A stretch of DNA of 9,074 nucleotides from Acidobacteriota bacterium. GTDB lineage: Bacteria; Acidobacteriota; Terriglobia; Terriglobales; Acidobacteriaceae. The position numbers were made by a program, and so were the translations under genes. The DNA is taken from positions 1 through 9,074 of the forward strand of contig JAJZFR010000398.1 of NCBI GenBank assembly GCA_021805265.1. Reading direction: 5' to 3'. The notes under the pieces are model-generated. The model was not told the origin of the DNA, ran no database searches, and was given only the letters and a program-made list of their open reading frames with translations. Positions 1-5,297 of this stretch are shown here, one piece after another; within the stretch, counting starts at the first letter, position 1; each line of letters starts with the position of its first letter.

Positions 1-1577
1 ATGACCAGGAGAGCGGACGCAACGAGGTGAACGCGATCATCTCGAAGCGGGCGATGCAGGAGACCGACCTGCTGGCGTTTCACATCGGGATCGAGATCGG
101 CAATCCGCAGGCGGTGATGTGCAGCTATAACGCCATCAACGGGGACTTTGCCTGCGAGAACAAGTACACGCTGACCGAGGTGCTCAAGAAGGACTGGGGC
201 TTCCAGGGTTTTGTAGTGTCGGACTGGGGCGGTACCCACTCGACGGCGAAAGCGTCGGCTGCGGGGCTGGACAACGAGGAGCCAGGCGAGGTTTTCTACG
301 GAGACGCCTACAAACAGGCGGTTCAGTCAGGGGCCATTTCACAGGCGGAACTCGATGAGCATGTGCACCGCATTCTGCGGGCCGAGTTTGCTGCGGGTCT
401 GGTGGATAATCCGGTGAAAAAGAGCGTTGTCGATGTGGCTGGCGACCTGGCCATTGCGCAACACGTCGAGGAGCAGAGCATTGTGCTGCTGCGCAACGAA
501 CATAACCAGTTGCCGCTCAGCGCGGCGAAAGTTCATTCGATTGCAGTGATCGGCGACCACGCCGATATGGGGATGATCTCGGGCGGCGGGTCGGCGCAGG
601 TGGACCCGCCCGGCGCAACACAAGCGCAGTGGCTGGAGCATGTCTGGTTTCCGACCTCGCCGCTCAAGGCGATACAGGGGAAGGCACCGGAGGCCAAGGT
701 CGCTTTCGCCTCCGGGTCTGACGTTGCGGCTGCCGCAGCGCTCGCGGCAAAATCGGACGTTGCGCTGGTCTTTGTGAACCAGTGGACGAGCGAAGGCATG
801 GACCTGGCCAACTTGTCGCTGCCGAACAACCAGGACGCGCTGGTTGAGGCGGTGGCCAAGGCGAATCCGCATACAGTCGTCGTGCTCGAAACCGGCACGG
901 TCGTCACCATGCCGTGGGTGGATCATGTTTCCGGCATCGTGGAAGCGTGGTATCCGGGTTCGAAGGGCGCGGACGCGGTGGCGAACGTGCTGTTTGGCGC
1001 GGTGAACCCGACGGCCAAGCTGCCGGTTACCTTCCCACTGTCGGAGGCCGACCTGCCGCATCTGACGGTGGTGAAGCCGCCCGCGCGCTCGGAGGGCGCA
1101 GCACCGGTGCAGCGGCACGTGCTGACCGAGCCGACCTTCAGCGTGACCTATGACGAAGGGGTCAAGATCGGCTACAAGTGGTACGACGCGGAGAAGAAGC
1201 CGGTTCTGTTTCCCTTTGGCTTTGGCCTGTCTTACACCACTTACAGCTACTCCGGCCTGAAGGTGACTGCGGGGGCGAAACCTGCCGTCAGCTTCATGGT
1301 CAAAAACACGGGGAGCCGGGCAGGCGTCGAAATTGCGGAGGTCTATGCTGCACTGCCCGCCAGCGCCGAAGAGCCACCGAAACGGCTGGTCGGCTGGAGC
1401 CGCGTGTCCCTCAACCCTGGGGAAAGCAAAGAGGTTACACTTGCGATCGACCCCATGTACCTGTCGATCTTTGACGAAGCGGCGAATGGGTTCCAGCTCG
1501 TGCCCGGCAGCTATACGTTCATGGCTGGCGGCTCGTCGCAGTCGCTACCGCTGAAGCAGGCGGTTACGCTGAAGTAG
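1..1577 (+). CDS. Glycoside hydrolase family 3 (beta-glucosidase-like), 5' truncated
   Basis: This enzyme should release terminal beta-linked sugars (glucose or xylose) from oligosaccharides, probably outside the cytoplasm; the N-terminus that would show a signal peptide is missing. The frame is open from the first bases (DQESGRNEVN from position 3), so the GTG at 27 is not the true start; 524 residues are visible, whereas GH3 enzymes of this type usually have about 700-850. The end of the barrel domain is present, with the nucleophile Asp in VVSDWGGTHS (codon 222-224). The second domain follows (QSIVLLRNE, SIAVIGDHAD), with a likely acid/base Glu in QWTSEGMD (codon 792-794), then FGFGLSYTTY and a C-terminal fibronectin-III-like domain over roughly the last 100 residues. 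Family membership is clear. Substrate specificity (glucosidase versus xylosidase) cannot be read from this portion. A strong terminator follows 26 bases after the stop. Confidence 0.95.
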   Translation, partial: DQESGRNEVNAIISKRAMQETDLLAFHIGIEIGNPQAVMCSYNAINGDFACENKYTLTEVLKKDWGFQGFVVSDWGGTHSTAKASAAGLDNEEPGEVFYGDAYKQAVQSGAISQAELDEHVHRILRAEFAAGLVDNPVKKSVVDVAGDLAIAQHVEEQSIVLLRNEHNQLPLSAAKVHSIAVIGDHADMGMISGGGSAQVDPPGATQAQWLEHVWFPTSPLKAIQGKAPEAKVAFASGSDVAAAAALAAKSDVALVFVNQWTSEGMDLANLSLPNNQDALVEAVAKANPHTVVVLETGTVVTMPWVDHVSGIVEAWYPGSKGADAVANVLFGAVNPTAKLPVTFPLSEADLPHLTVVKPPARSEGAAPVQRHVLTEPTFSVTYDEGVKIGYKWYDAEKKPVLFPFGFGLSYTTYSYSGLKVTAGAKPAVSFMVKNTGSRAGVEIAEVYAALPASAEEPPKRLVGWSRVSLNPGESKEVTLAIDPMYLSIFDEAANGFQLVPGSYTFMAGGSSQSLPLKQAVTLK

Positions 1578-1603
1578 AACGACATCTTCAGCCAACCTCA
1601 CCG

Positions 1604-1650
1604 AAGGCGCGGCCGCGCAGCAGTCCTCTGACGGCCGCGCCTTTTCTGTT
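1604..1650 (+). terminator. Intrinsic terminator after the GH3 gene
   Basis: A perfect 12-bp inverted repeat (AAGGCGCGGCCG at 1604-1615, CGGCCGCGCCTT at 1632-1643) encloses a 16-nt loop and is followed by a T-rich run (TTTT at 1642-1645, then CTGTT). The stem is almost all G-C. It lies 26 bases after the GH3 stop and well before efp, so it should insulate efp from GH3 readthrough. Confidence 0.8.
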
Positions 1651-1710
1651 CCCCGCGCGCCGATGCGCCGCCCGGAACAGCCAGCGCCCATGGCGCAACC
1701 ATCTCTCGGT

Positions 1711-1716
1711 TACAAT
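1711..1716 (+). promoter_or_regulatory. Candidate -10 box for efp
   Basis: TACAAT lies about 100 bases before the efp ATG and after the GH3 terminator. The hexamer 17 bases upstream (1688-1693, CCATGG) does not resemble a sigma-70 -35 box, so this rests on the -10 match and position alone. Confidence 0.4.
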
Positions 1717-1741
1717 CAGCATTGGGCAAGGCCCGCTGATT

Positions 1742-1797
1742 CGCCGCTTTTCGGCGCTCCGGTTCGATCCTTCCAGATACCGGCCCGTTCGCGGGTC
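1742..1797 (+). promoter_or_regulatory. Two small hairpins in the efp leader
   Basis: The presumed efp leader contains CGCCG/CGGCG (1742-1746 and 1752-1756, loop CTTTT). It also has a hairpin closed by a TTCG tetraloop (CCCG 1784-1787, CGGG 1792-1795, extended by a G-T and a G-C pair out to 1782 and 1797). The second ends 7 bases before the AAGGAG ribosome binding site (1805-1810). These are structures seen in the sequence; no known riboswitch or leader family is recognised. Confidence 0.3.
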
Positions 1798-1819
1798 CAC
1801 AAGCAAGGAGTTTTCTCTT

Positions 1820-2380
1820 ATGGCGATTTCCGCCACGCAAATGCGCCCCGGCATGATTATCAAACACAACGATCAGCTCCACCTGGTATTCACTGTCGAG
1901 CACCGCACGCCGGGCAACCTGCGCGCCTTTATCCAGGCCAAGCTGCGCAACATCAAGACCAATGCGATGTTCGAGCACCGCTTCCGCTCGGGCGACGCGA
2001 TCGAGCGGGTGATCGTGGACGAGATCGCGATGGAGTTCCTCTACAACGACGGCGACGACTACTACTTCATGAATCCGGAAGACTACGAGCAGATGGTGCT
2101 GAAGCAGTCCACGCTGGGCGACGCGGTCGAGTACCTGACGCCGAACCTGCAGATCAAGGTGAGCTACTTTGACGGGGTAGCAGTGGGCATCGACCTGCCC
2201 GGGACGGTCGAGTTGACTGTGGTCGAGACCGAGCCGGGCATCAAGTCAGCGACGGCGTCGAGCGTGACCAAACCGGCGAAGACGGAGACGGGCCTGGTCG
2301 TTCAGGTGCCGCCATTCATCAACGAAGGGGAAAAAATCCGCGTGGATACCAGCGAAGGGACGTACCTGAGCCGGGCGTAA
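1820..2380 (+). CDS. efp: Elongation factor P
   Basis: EF-P binds between the ribosomal P and E sites and relieves stalling at consecutive prolines. The 186-residue product matches the usual length and three-beta-barrel layout: N-terminal KOW-like domain (about 1-65), central OB domain (about 66-128) and C-terminal OB domain (about 129-186). The signature-like tail TGLVVQVPPFINEGEKIRVD is present. The start has a good ribosome binding site, AAGGAG at 1805-1810, 9 bases upstream. The loop that contacts the tRNA reads TPGNLRAF (30-37), so Asn33 sits where E. coli has the modified Lys34 and Pseudomonas a rhamnosylated Arg. That implies no canonical EpmA or EarP modification. The gene probably has its own promoter, and the HEPN gene begins 18 bases after its stop, so readthrough into that gene is likely. 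Confidence 0.97.
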   Translation: MAISATQMRPGMIIKHNDQLHLVFTVEHRTPGNLRAFIQAKLRNIKTNAMFEHRFRSGDAIERVIVDEIAMEFLYNDGDDYYFMNPEDYEQMVLKQSTLGDAVEYLTPNLQIKVSYFDGVAVGIDLPGTVELTVVETEPGIKSATASSVTKPAKTETGLVVQVPPFINEGEKIRVDTSEGTYLSRA

Positions 2381-2398
2381 GGGGCCGGGCCGCGAAAC

Positions 2399-2812
2399 AT
2401 GAATCGGGTTGAGTTACAAGCTCTTTCGGAAATTCGACTCAAGGAGGCCCGGTCGTTATTGGCGAATGGCCTTCCAGATGGCGCGTATTATCTGGCGGGA
2501 TATTCCGCAGAGTGTGCGCTGAAAGCCTGTGTCGCGAAGGGAACCATGCAGCACGATTTCCCTGACAGAAAACTGGTCAACGAGAGTCACACGCACAACT
2601 TGATCGAGTTGATGCGGATTTCACAATTGACACCTGTTCTTAAAACTGCGATGCAGACTGATTCCGGACTGGCGGACGACTGGACCGTCGTGCAAAACTG
2701 GTCAGAGGCCAGTCGTTATCAACGCTGGGAAGTCTGGCAGGCTCAGCGAATGGTGGCAGCCGTCGAAAACGGCTCAGGAGGATTACTCCCGTGGATAAGA
2801 CTGCACTGGTAA
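2399..2812 (+). CDS. HEPN-domain protein (candidate toxin RNase or nucleotide-binding partner)
   Basis: This 137-residue, mostly helical protein carries the HEPN signature AYYLAGYSAECALKACVAK (29-47), followed by HTHNLIEL near 64-71. HEPN domains are small four-helix bundles; many are RNases of toxin-antitoxin, abortive-infection or CRISPR systems that use an R-x(4-6)-H motif. Here R57 and H64 are spaced R-x6-H (DRKLVNESH), compatible with an active form, though alignment to a structure is needed. It starts 18 bases after efp with only a weak ribosome binding site, so it may be expressed by readthrough from efp. Its end overlaps the next gene by 22 bases. Base composition is clearly lower in GC than its neighbours (about 51% over 2401-2640 by hand count). 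The domain call is firm; the toxin role is inference. Confidence 0.85.
   Translation: MNRVELQALSEIRLKEARSLLANGLPDGAYYLAGYSAECALKACVAKGTMQHDFPDRKLVNESHTHNLIELMRISQLTPVLKTAMQTDSGLADDWTVVQNWSEASRYQRWEVWQAQRMVAAVENGSGGLLPWIRLHW
2776..2781 (+). promoter_or_regulatory. Ribosome binding site for the HEPN partner gene
   Basis: AGGAGG lies inside the 3' end of the HEPN gene, 9 bases before a GTG at 2791. This strong site decides the GTG start of the next reading frame and supports translation within the overlap. Confidence 0.75.
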
Positions 2813-3168
2813 GTTTCGACATCGAAAACGGCCAGCATATTCTCAATGCGCTGGAGCAAGAGGGTAAGTATCCGGAAGTTGCTTTATGGGCGGTTTTACC
2901 GGAATACGAGGACTGGCGACTGGTTATCGCGTCCAAAATGCTTGACCCACGGTCGTCCGGGAACAGCGAAATCAATTCGGCGCTGCAAAAAGCCAAGGTG
3001 AGTTGGAACAGTCGTCCCACAATTTTTTTGCGGCGCATGGACGAGCCGTTCATCGCGGAGTTGCGCAAAATATTCGCGTCAAGCGGCGATACCTATGGCA
3101 TGCGGCTGGGTGGCCAGAAATTCGGCGATCAATACATAGAAGACGCTTTTGTCTACCGCATCCGATAA
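2791..3168 (+). CDS. Unrecognised 125-aa protein paired with the HEPN gene
   Basis: I do not recognise a named family. The protein starts MDKTALVSFDIENGQ, has an alternating helix and strand pattern (WRLVIASKMLD, PTIFLRRMDE, EDAFVYRIR at the end), no signal peptide and no membrane segment. It begins at a GTG with a strong AGGAGG site 9 bases upstream and overlaps the HEPN frame by 22 bases (HEPN stop 2810-2812), so the two are probably co-translated. The usual HEPN partner is an MNT nucleotidyltransferase with a GS-x-DxD motif; nothing like that is visible here. By position it could be an antitoxin, regulator or second subunit, but that is inference from context only. It contains a run of seven T at 3023-3029. 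GC is about 53% over 2821-3060 by hand count. Confidence 0.8.
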   Translation: MDKTALVSFDIENGQHILNALEQEGKYPEVALWAVLPEYEDWRLVIASKMLDPRSSGNSEINSALQKAKVSWNSRPTIFLRRMDEPFIAELRKIFASSGDTYGMRLGGQKFGDQYIEDAFVYRIR

Positions 3169-3250
3169 GACACACCACCCCTGAATGATGACCGGCAAGG
3201 GTGAGCCGACAGCCGCTTTATGCCAACAATCACCGGAACCATTCGCAAGC
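3169..3250. other. Convergent gap between the two candidate toxin-antitoxin modules
   Basis: Eighty-two bases separate the stop of the HEPN partner (+) from the stop of vapC (-). I see no convincing hairpin with a T-run on either strand and no terminal repeats that would mark an inserted element. Confidence 0.5.
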
Positions 3251-3673
3251 TCATGCTTGGCCTGCGGCCTGGCAGCGCAGGTAGCCGAGCGCGCCATAAC
3301 CCAGCAACTGCTCGTCGGCGGTCACCAGCGTTGCGCCGAGATGACGCGCGGTCGCGACCAGGATACGATCCGCCGGGTCGGGGTGCATCTCCCAGGGCAG
3401 ATGAGAGCTGTTGACGGCAATCTCCGGAAGGAGTGGCACCACGCGCACCCCAGGCTGGCCGAGGGCCGACTCCATCCACGCGCGAACCTCCTGGCTCAGC
3501 TTCAGCCTGCCCTTCGCGGTCAGCATGCCGATCTCCCACGGAGTGATCGCAGAGACCAGCAGGGCATCTTGCTGAACGGCATGGCGAATCGTCTCCGCAG
3601 CCCGCAAGCTCAAGCGTGAACTGCCCTCCATCATCCAGACGAGTACGTGGGTATCCACCAGATACTCGGTCAT
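3251..3673 (-). CDS. vapC: PIN-domain ribonuclease toxin, VapC family
   Basis: VapC toxins are Mg-dependent PIN-fold RNases that cut specific RNAs, often initiator tRNA or rRNA, until bound by their antitoxin. The 140-residue product has the four acidic PIN positions: D7 in YLVDTHVLVW, E47 in ITPWEIG, D102 in DPADRILVATA and D120 in LVTADEQLL, so it looks intact. I chose the ATG at 3673 because it gives the standard PIN N-terminus and forms an ATGA overlap with the antitoxin stop, a sign of translational coupling. An upstream in-frame start would add 17 residues with no PIN character. It is close to the class with DTHVLVWMM..LS..A that pairs with Phd/YefM antitoxins, as here. GC content resembles the chromosome, unlike the HEPN pair. 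The target RNA cannot be inferred. Confidence 0.93.
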   Translation of the reverse strand: MTEYLVDTHVLVWMMEGSSRLSLRAAETIRHAVQQDALLVSAITPWEIGMLTAKGRLKLSQEVRAWMESALGQPGVRVVPLLPEIAVNSSHLPWEMHPDPADRILVATARHLGATLVTADEQLLGYGALGYLRCQAAGQA

Positions 3674-3942
3674 TTCATCGCATCCCATTCCACGTCGAGG
3701 GGAGAGATGATGTCCCCCTCCCACAGTACGGAGCCGCGCATGGCCCCGATGATGTCCGATCCCTCTCTGCGGATGGGTACCAGCCGCGCCACAGGCTTGC
3801 CAAACTTGGTCACGATCACCGGCTCACGCGTCTGGGCAACTTCATCGAGCACCTTGAGGCACTTCGCCTTGAACTGCCCGGCGGGCATGGTGCGCTCGGT
3901 GGTGCCGTTGGTGGCGGATATTGTCCGGGCTTTGACGGGCAT
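3670..3942 (-). CDS. Type II antitoxin, Phd/YefM family
   Basis: This small DNA-binding antitoxin should bind and silence the VapC encoded next to it and repress their shared promoter. The 90-residue product carries the Phd/YefM core MPAGQFKAKCLKVLDEVA followed by REPVIVTKFGKPVARLVPI, then a C-terminal tail (about 60-90) that would wrap the toxin. The ATG at 3942 is chosen because GGGAG (3954-3950) lies 7 bases before it and because a farther ATG at 3975 would fall upstream of the transcription start predicted from the -10 box. An ATG at 3969 as a leaderless start remains possible. The residues before the core are about 18 longer than in typical Phd/YefM proteins, so an even later start at the MPAGQF Met is conceivable. 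The stop overlaps the vapC start (ATGA). Confidence 0.9.
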   Translation of the reverse strand: MPVKARTISATNGTTERTMPAGQFKAKCLKVLDEVAQTREPVIVTKFGKPVARLVPIRREGSDIIGAMRGSVLWEGDIISPLDVEWDAMK

Positions 3943-3949
3943 CGCGATT

Positions 3950-3954
3950 CTCCC
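3950..3954 (-). promoter_or_regulatory. Ribosome binding site deciding the antitoxin start
   Basis: On the minus strand GGGAG is followed by 7 bases and the ATG at 3942. The two upstream in-frame ATGs (3975, 3969) have no such site. Confidence 0.6.
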
Positions 3955-3974
3955 ATGGTCACTAACCATGGTCA
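3953..3974 (-). promoter_or_regulatory. Putative operator of the antitoxin-toxin operon
   Basis: CCATGGTCA occurs twice (3953-3961 and 3966-3974, 13-bp period), and the same bases form an inverted repeat CCATGGT/ACCATGG with a 5-bp centre (3953-3959 and 3965-3971). It sits immediately downstream of the -10 box and covers the expected transcription start, where an autorepressing antitoxin would bind. The repeat is seen; the regulatory role is inferred from type II systems. Confidence 0.55.
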
Positions 3975-3975
3975 T

Positions 3976-3984
3976 ATTGTATCA
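3976..3984 (-). promoter_or_regulatory. Extended -10 promoter of the antitoxin-toxin operon
   Basis: Read on the minus strand, TGATACAAT combines an extended TG with a near-consensus -10 hexamer (3981-3976). No clear -35 box is seen at the expected distance, as often happens with extended -10 promoters. The start would fall near 3969, inside the repeat thought to be the operator. Confidence 0.55.
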
Positions 3985-4064
3985 CGCATACCTGCGCAGC
4001 CTTGCGGCTTCCGCGCATGTCTGCCAGACTGAGAGTGACTTTTTCAGGAACGGAGCCTCCCCCG

Positions 4065-4346
4065 ATGGTTCGACATTACCTGGTAGTGGGACGTGTGCAG
4101 GGCGTTGGTTTTCGCTGGTTTGTGCATCGCGAGGCGAGCGAGATGGGCCTGCGCGGCTGGGTGCGCAACACGGACGACGGCGGGGTTGAAGTGGTGGCGG
4201 CAGGGGAAGAGTCGGACCTGGACGAGTTGCGCGCCTCCCTGAAGCGCGGCCCTCGCGGGAGCCGCGTGGATGGGGTGATCGAGCACCTGCTGGACGATCG
4301 CGAAGGGGAAGGACTGACCGCGTTTGTGATCGACGGTGCCTGGTAG
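4065..4346 (+). CDS. acyP: Acylphosphatase
   Basis: Acylphosphatase hydrolyses acyl phosphates such as acetyl phosphate or 1,3-bisphosphoglycerate to a carboxylate and phosphate in the cytoplasm. The 93-residue product has the usual length and both signatures: GRVQGVGFR (9-17), with catalytic Arg17 and the phosphate-binding loop, and GWVRNTDDGGVEV (31-43), with catalytic Asn35. The 18-residue spacing between them fits the family. The ATG at 4065 is chosen because GGAG (4052-4055) lies 9 bases upstream and it begins directly at the first strand (MVRHYLVVGRVQ); an in-frame ATG at 4002 would add 21 residues of no family character. It is transcribed divergently from the antitoxin, and apt follows 68 bases later. 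Confidence 0.95.
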   Translation: MVRHYLVVGRVQGVGFRWFVHREASEMGLRGWVRNTDDGGVEVVAAGEESDLDELRASLKRGPRGSRVDGVIEHLLDDREGEGLTAFVIDGAW

Positions 4347-4373
4347 GTGAGTGGTAGGCGCAGGGCGCGCTCC

Positions 4374-4379
4374 TATAAT
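4374..4379 (+). promoter_or_regulatory. Candidate -10 box for apt
   Basis: A perfect TATAAT lies between acyP and apt, 35 bases before the apt ATG. The hexamer 17 bases upstream (4351-4356, GTGGTA) is a poor -35 match. It suggests apt can be transcribed independently of acyP. Confidence 0.5.
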
Positions 4380-4414
4380 GAACTGGGGCCTATCCCACTG
4401 GAGAAATCTCACCG

Positions 4415-4972
4415 ATGACCGAGCAAGCAGGCAACCTGGAAGCGGTGAACGTGGCCGCTCTGAAGGCGCTGGTACGCACCGTGCCGGATTTTCCCAAGCC
4501 GGGCATTCTTTTCTACGACATCACCACGCTGCTCAAGGATCGGACGGGGTTTGCCAAGCTGATCGATGCGATGGCGGCGCATTACCTGGAGCGGAAGATC
4601 GACCTGGTGCTGGGCATCGAGGCGCGCGGGTTCATCTTCGGGCCGGCGCTGGCCTACCGCCTGACTGCGGGGTTTGTGCCGGTGCGCAAGCCGCGCAAGC
4701 TGCCCGGTCCGGTGGCGCGTGTGACCTATGACCTGGAATACGGGTCGGACACGCTGGAGATGCACCTGGACGCGATCCAGCCGGGCCAGCGCGTGCTGCT
4801 GGTCGATGACCTGCTGGCCACAGGCGGCACCATGGAGGCTACGCTCAAGCTGGTCCATCAGCTTGGGGGTGAGGTGATCGGCCTGTCGTTTGCCGTGGAG
4901 CTGGATTTTCTGAAGGGCCGCGAACGATTTCCCGGCCTGGATGTTTACAGCCTGCTGCACTACGACGAGTAA
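4415..4972 (+). CDS. apt: Adenine phosphoribosyltransferase
   Basis: Apt salvages adenine by joining it to PRPP to give AMP and pyrophosphate in the cytoplasm. The 185-residue product shows the family features in order: an N-terminal [14 protein letters not shown] segment (24-37), the conserved [14 protein letters not shown] stretch (67-80) and the PRPP-binding loop [13 protein letters not shown] (127-139) with its two Asp. [14 protein letters not shown] closes the protein. Length is normal for Apt, slightly longer than E. coli's. GGAG at 4400-4403 lies 11 bases before the ATG. GC is high (about 69% over 4561-4800 by hand count), a good example of the host composition. The next gene converges on it with only 16 bases between stops. 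Confidence 0.96.
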   Translation: MTEQAGNLEAVNVAALKALVRTVPDFPKPGILFYDITTLLKDRTGFAKLIDAMAAHYLERKIDLVLGIEARGFIFGPALAYRLTAGFVPVRKPRKLPGPVARVTYDLEYGSDTLEMHLDAIQPGQRVLLVDDLLATGGTMEATLKLVHQLGGEVIGLSFAVELDFLKGRERFPGLDVYSLLHYDE

Positions 4973-4988
4973 GACAAACGCCCTATGG

Positions 4989-5270
4989 TTAAAACACTTC
5001 GCTCACCGCGAGTCGCTCGTCCTGCTGGAGGTAGCCTTTGCGGCGAAACCAGTCTTCCATGGCGGGCCGAAGGCGGTCGAGGGGGACGAGGTGGCCAGCC
5101 TCGAGCAGGCCGTCAGCCAGCGGCAGTGTGTCGTCAAAGATCGCGTCGTTGGTGAAGTTGCGCATGGCGAAGTTGTCGATCCAGTGAATCGGGCAGGGTG
5201 ACTCTGCGCCGTTCGCCTCGACCCGAACGATGGCCAGTTTACGGGCAAACATGTTTTTACTGTAAGCCAC
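4989..5270 (-). CDS. Uncharacterised 93-aa protein
   Basis: I do not recognise this protein. It is soluble-looking, with no signal peptide or membrane segment. Visible features are a central CPIHWIDNFAMRNFTNDAIFDD stretch (about 26-47) and an amphipathic stretch LVPLDRLRPAMEDWFRRKGYL (about 61-81). The codons show strong G/C preference in third position, as in neighbouring real genes, which supports coding. The GTG at 5270 gives 93 residues; an ATG at 5252 would give 87 and begin MFARKLAIVRVE. Neither has a strong ribosome binding site, so the start is open. It begins 27 bases after the stop of the secreted LolA-like gene on the same strand, so the two are probably one transcript. No cysteine or metal-binding motif is evident. 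Confidence 0.65.
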   Translation of the reverse strand: MAYSKNMFARKLAIVRVEANGAESPCPIHWIDNFAMRNFTNDAIFDDTLPLADGLLEAGHLVPLDRLRPAMEDWFRRKGYLQQDERLAVSEVF

Positions 5271-5297
5271 CCGCCGCTCGGGAGAATCCTCGGGCGA

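Noticed and set aside
339..1118. A 259-codon minus-strand frame inside the GH3 gene
   Set aside because: Antisense to conserved GH3 domains and rich in Arg and His without any motif.
2791..3168. Calling the HEPN partner an MNT nucleotidyltransferase antitoxin
   Set aside because: No GS-x-DxD nucleotidyltransferase motif is visible, so the usual partner name would be a guess.
3674..3724. A longer vapC with a 17-residue N-terminal addition
   Set aside because: The ATG at 3673 gives the standard PIN start and an ATGA overlap with the antitoxin.
2399..3984. Insertion sequence or integrative element carrying the toxin-antitoxin genes
   Set aside because: No transposase, integrase, terminal inverted repeats or target duplication was found by eye.
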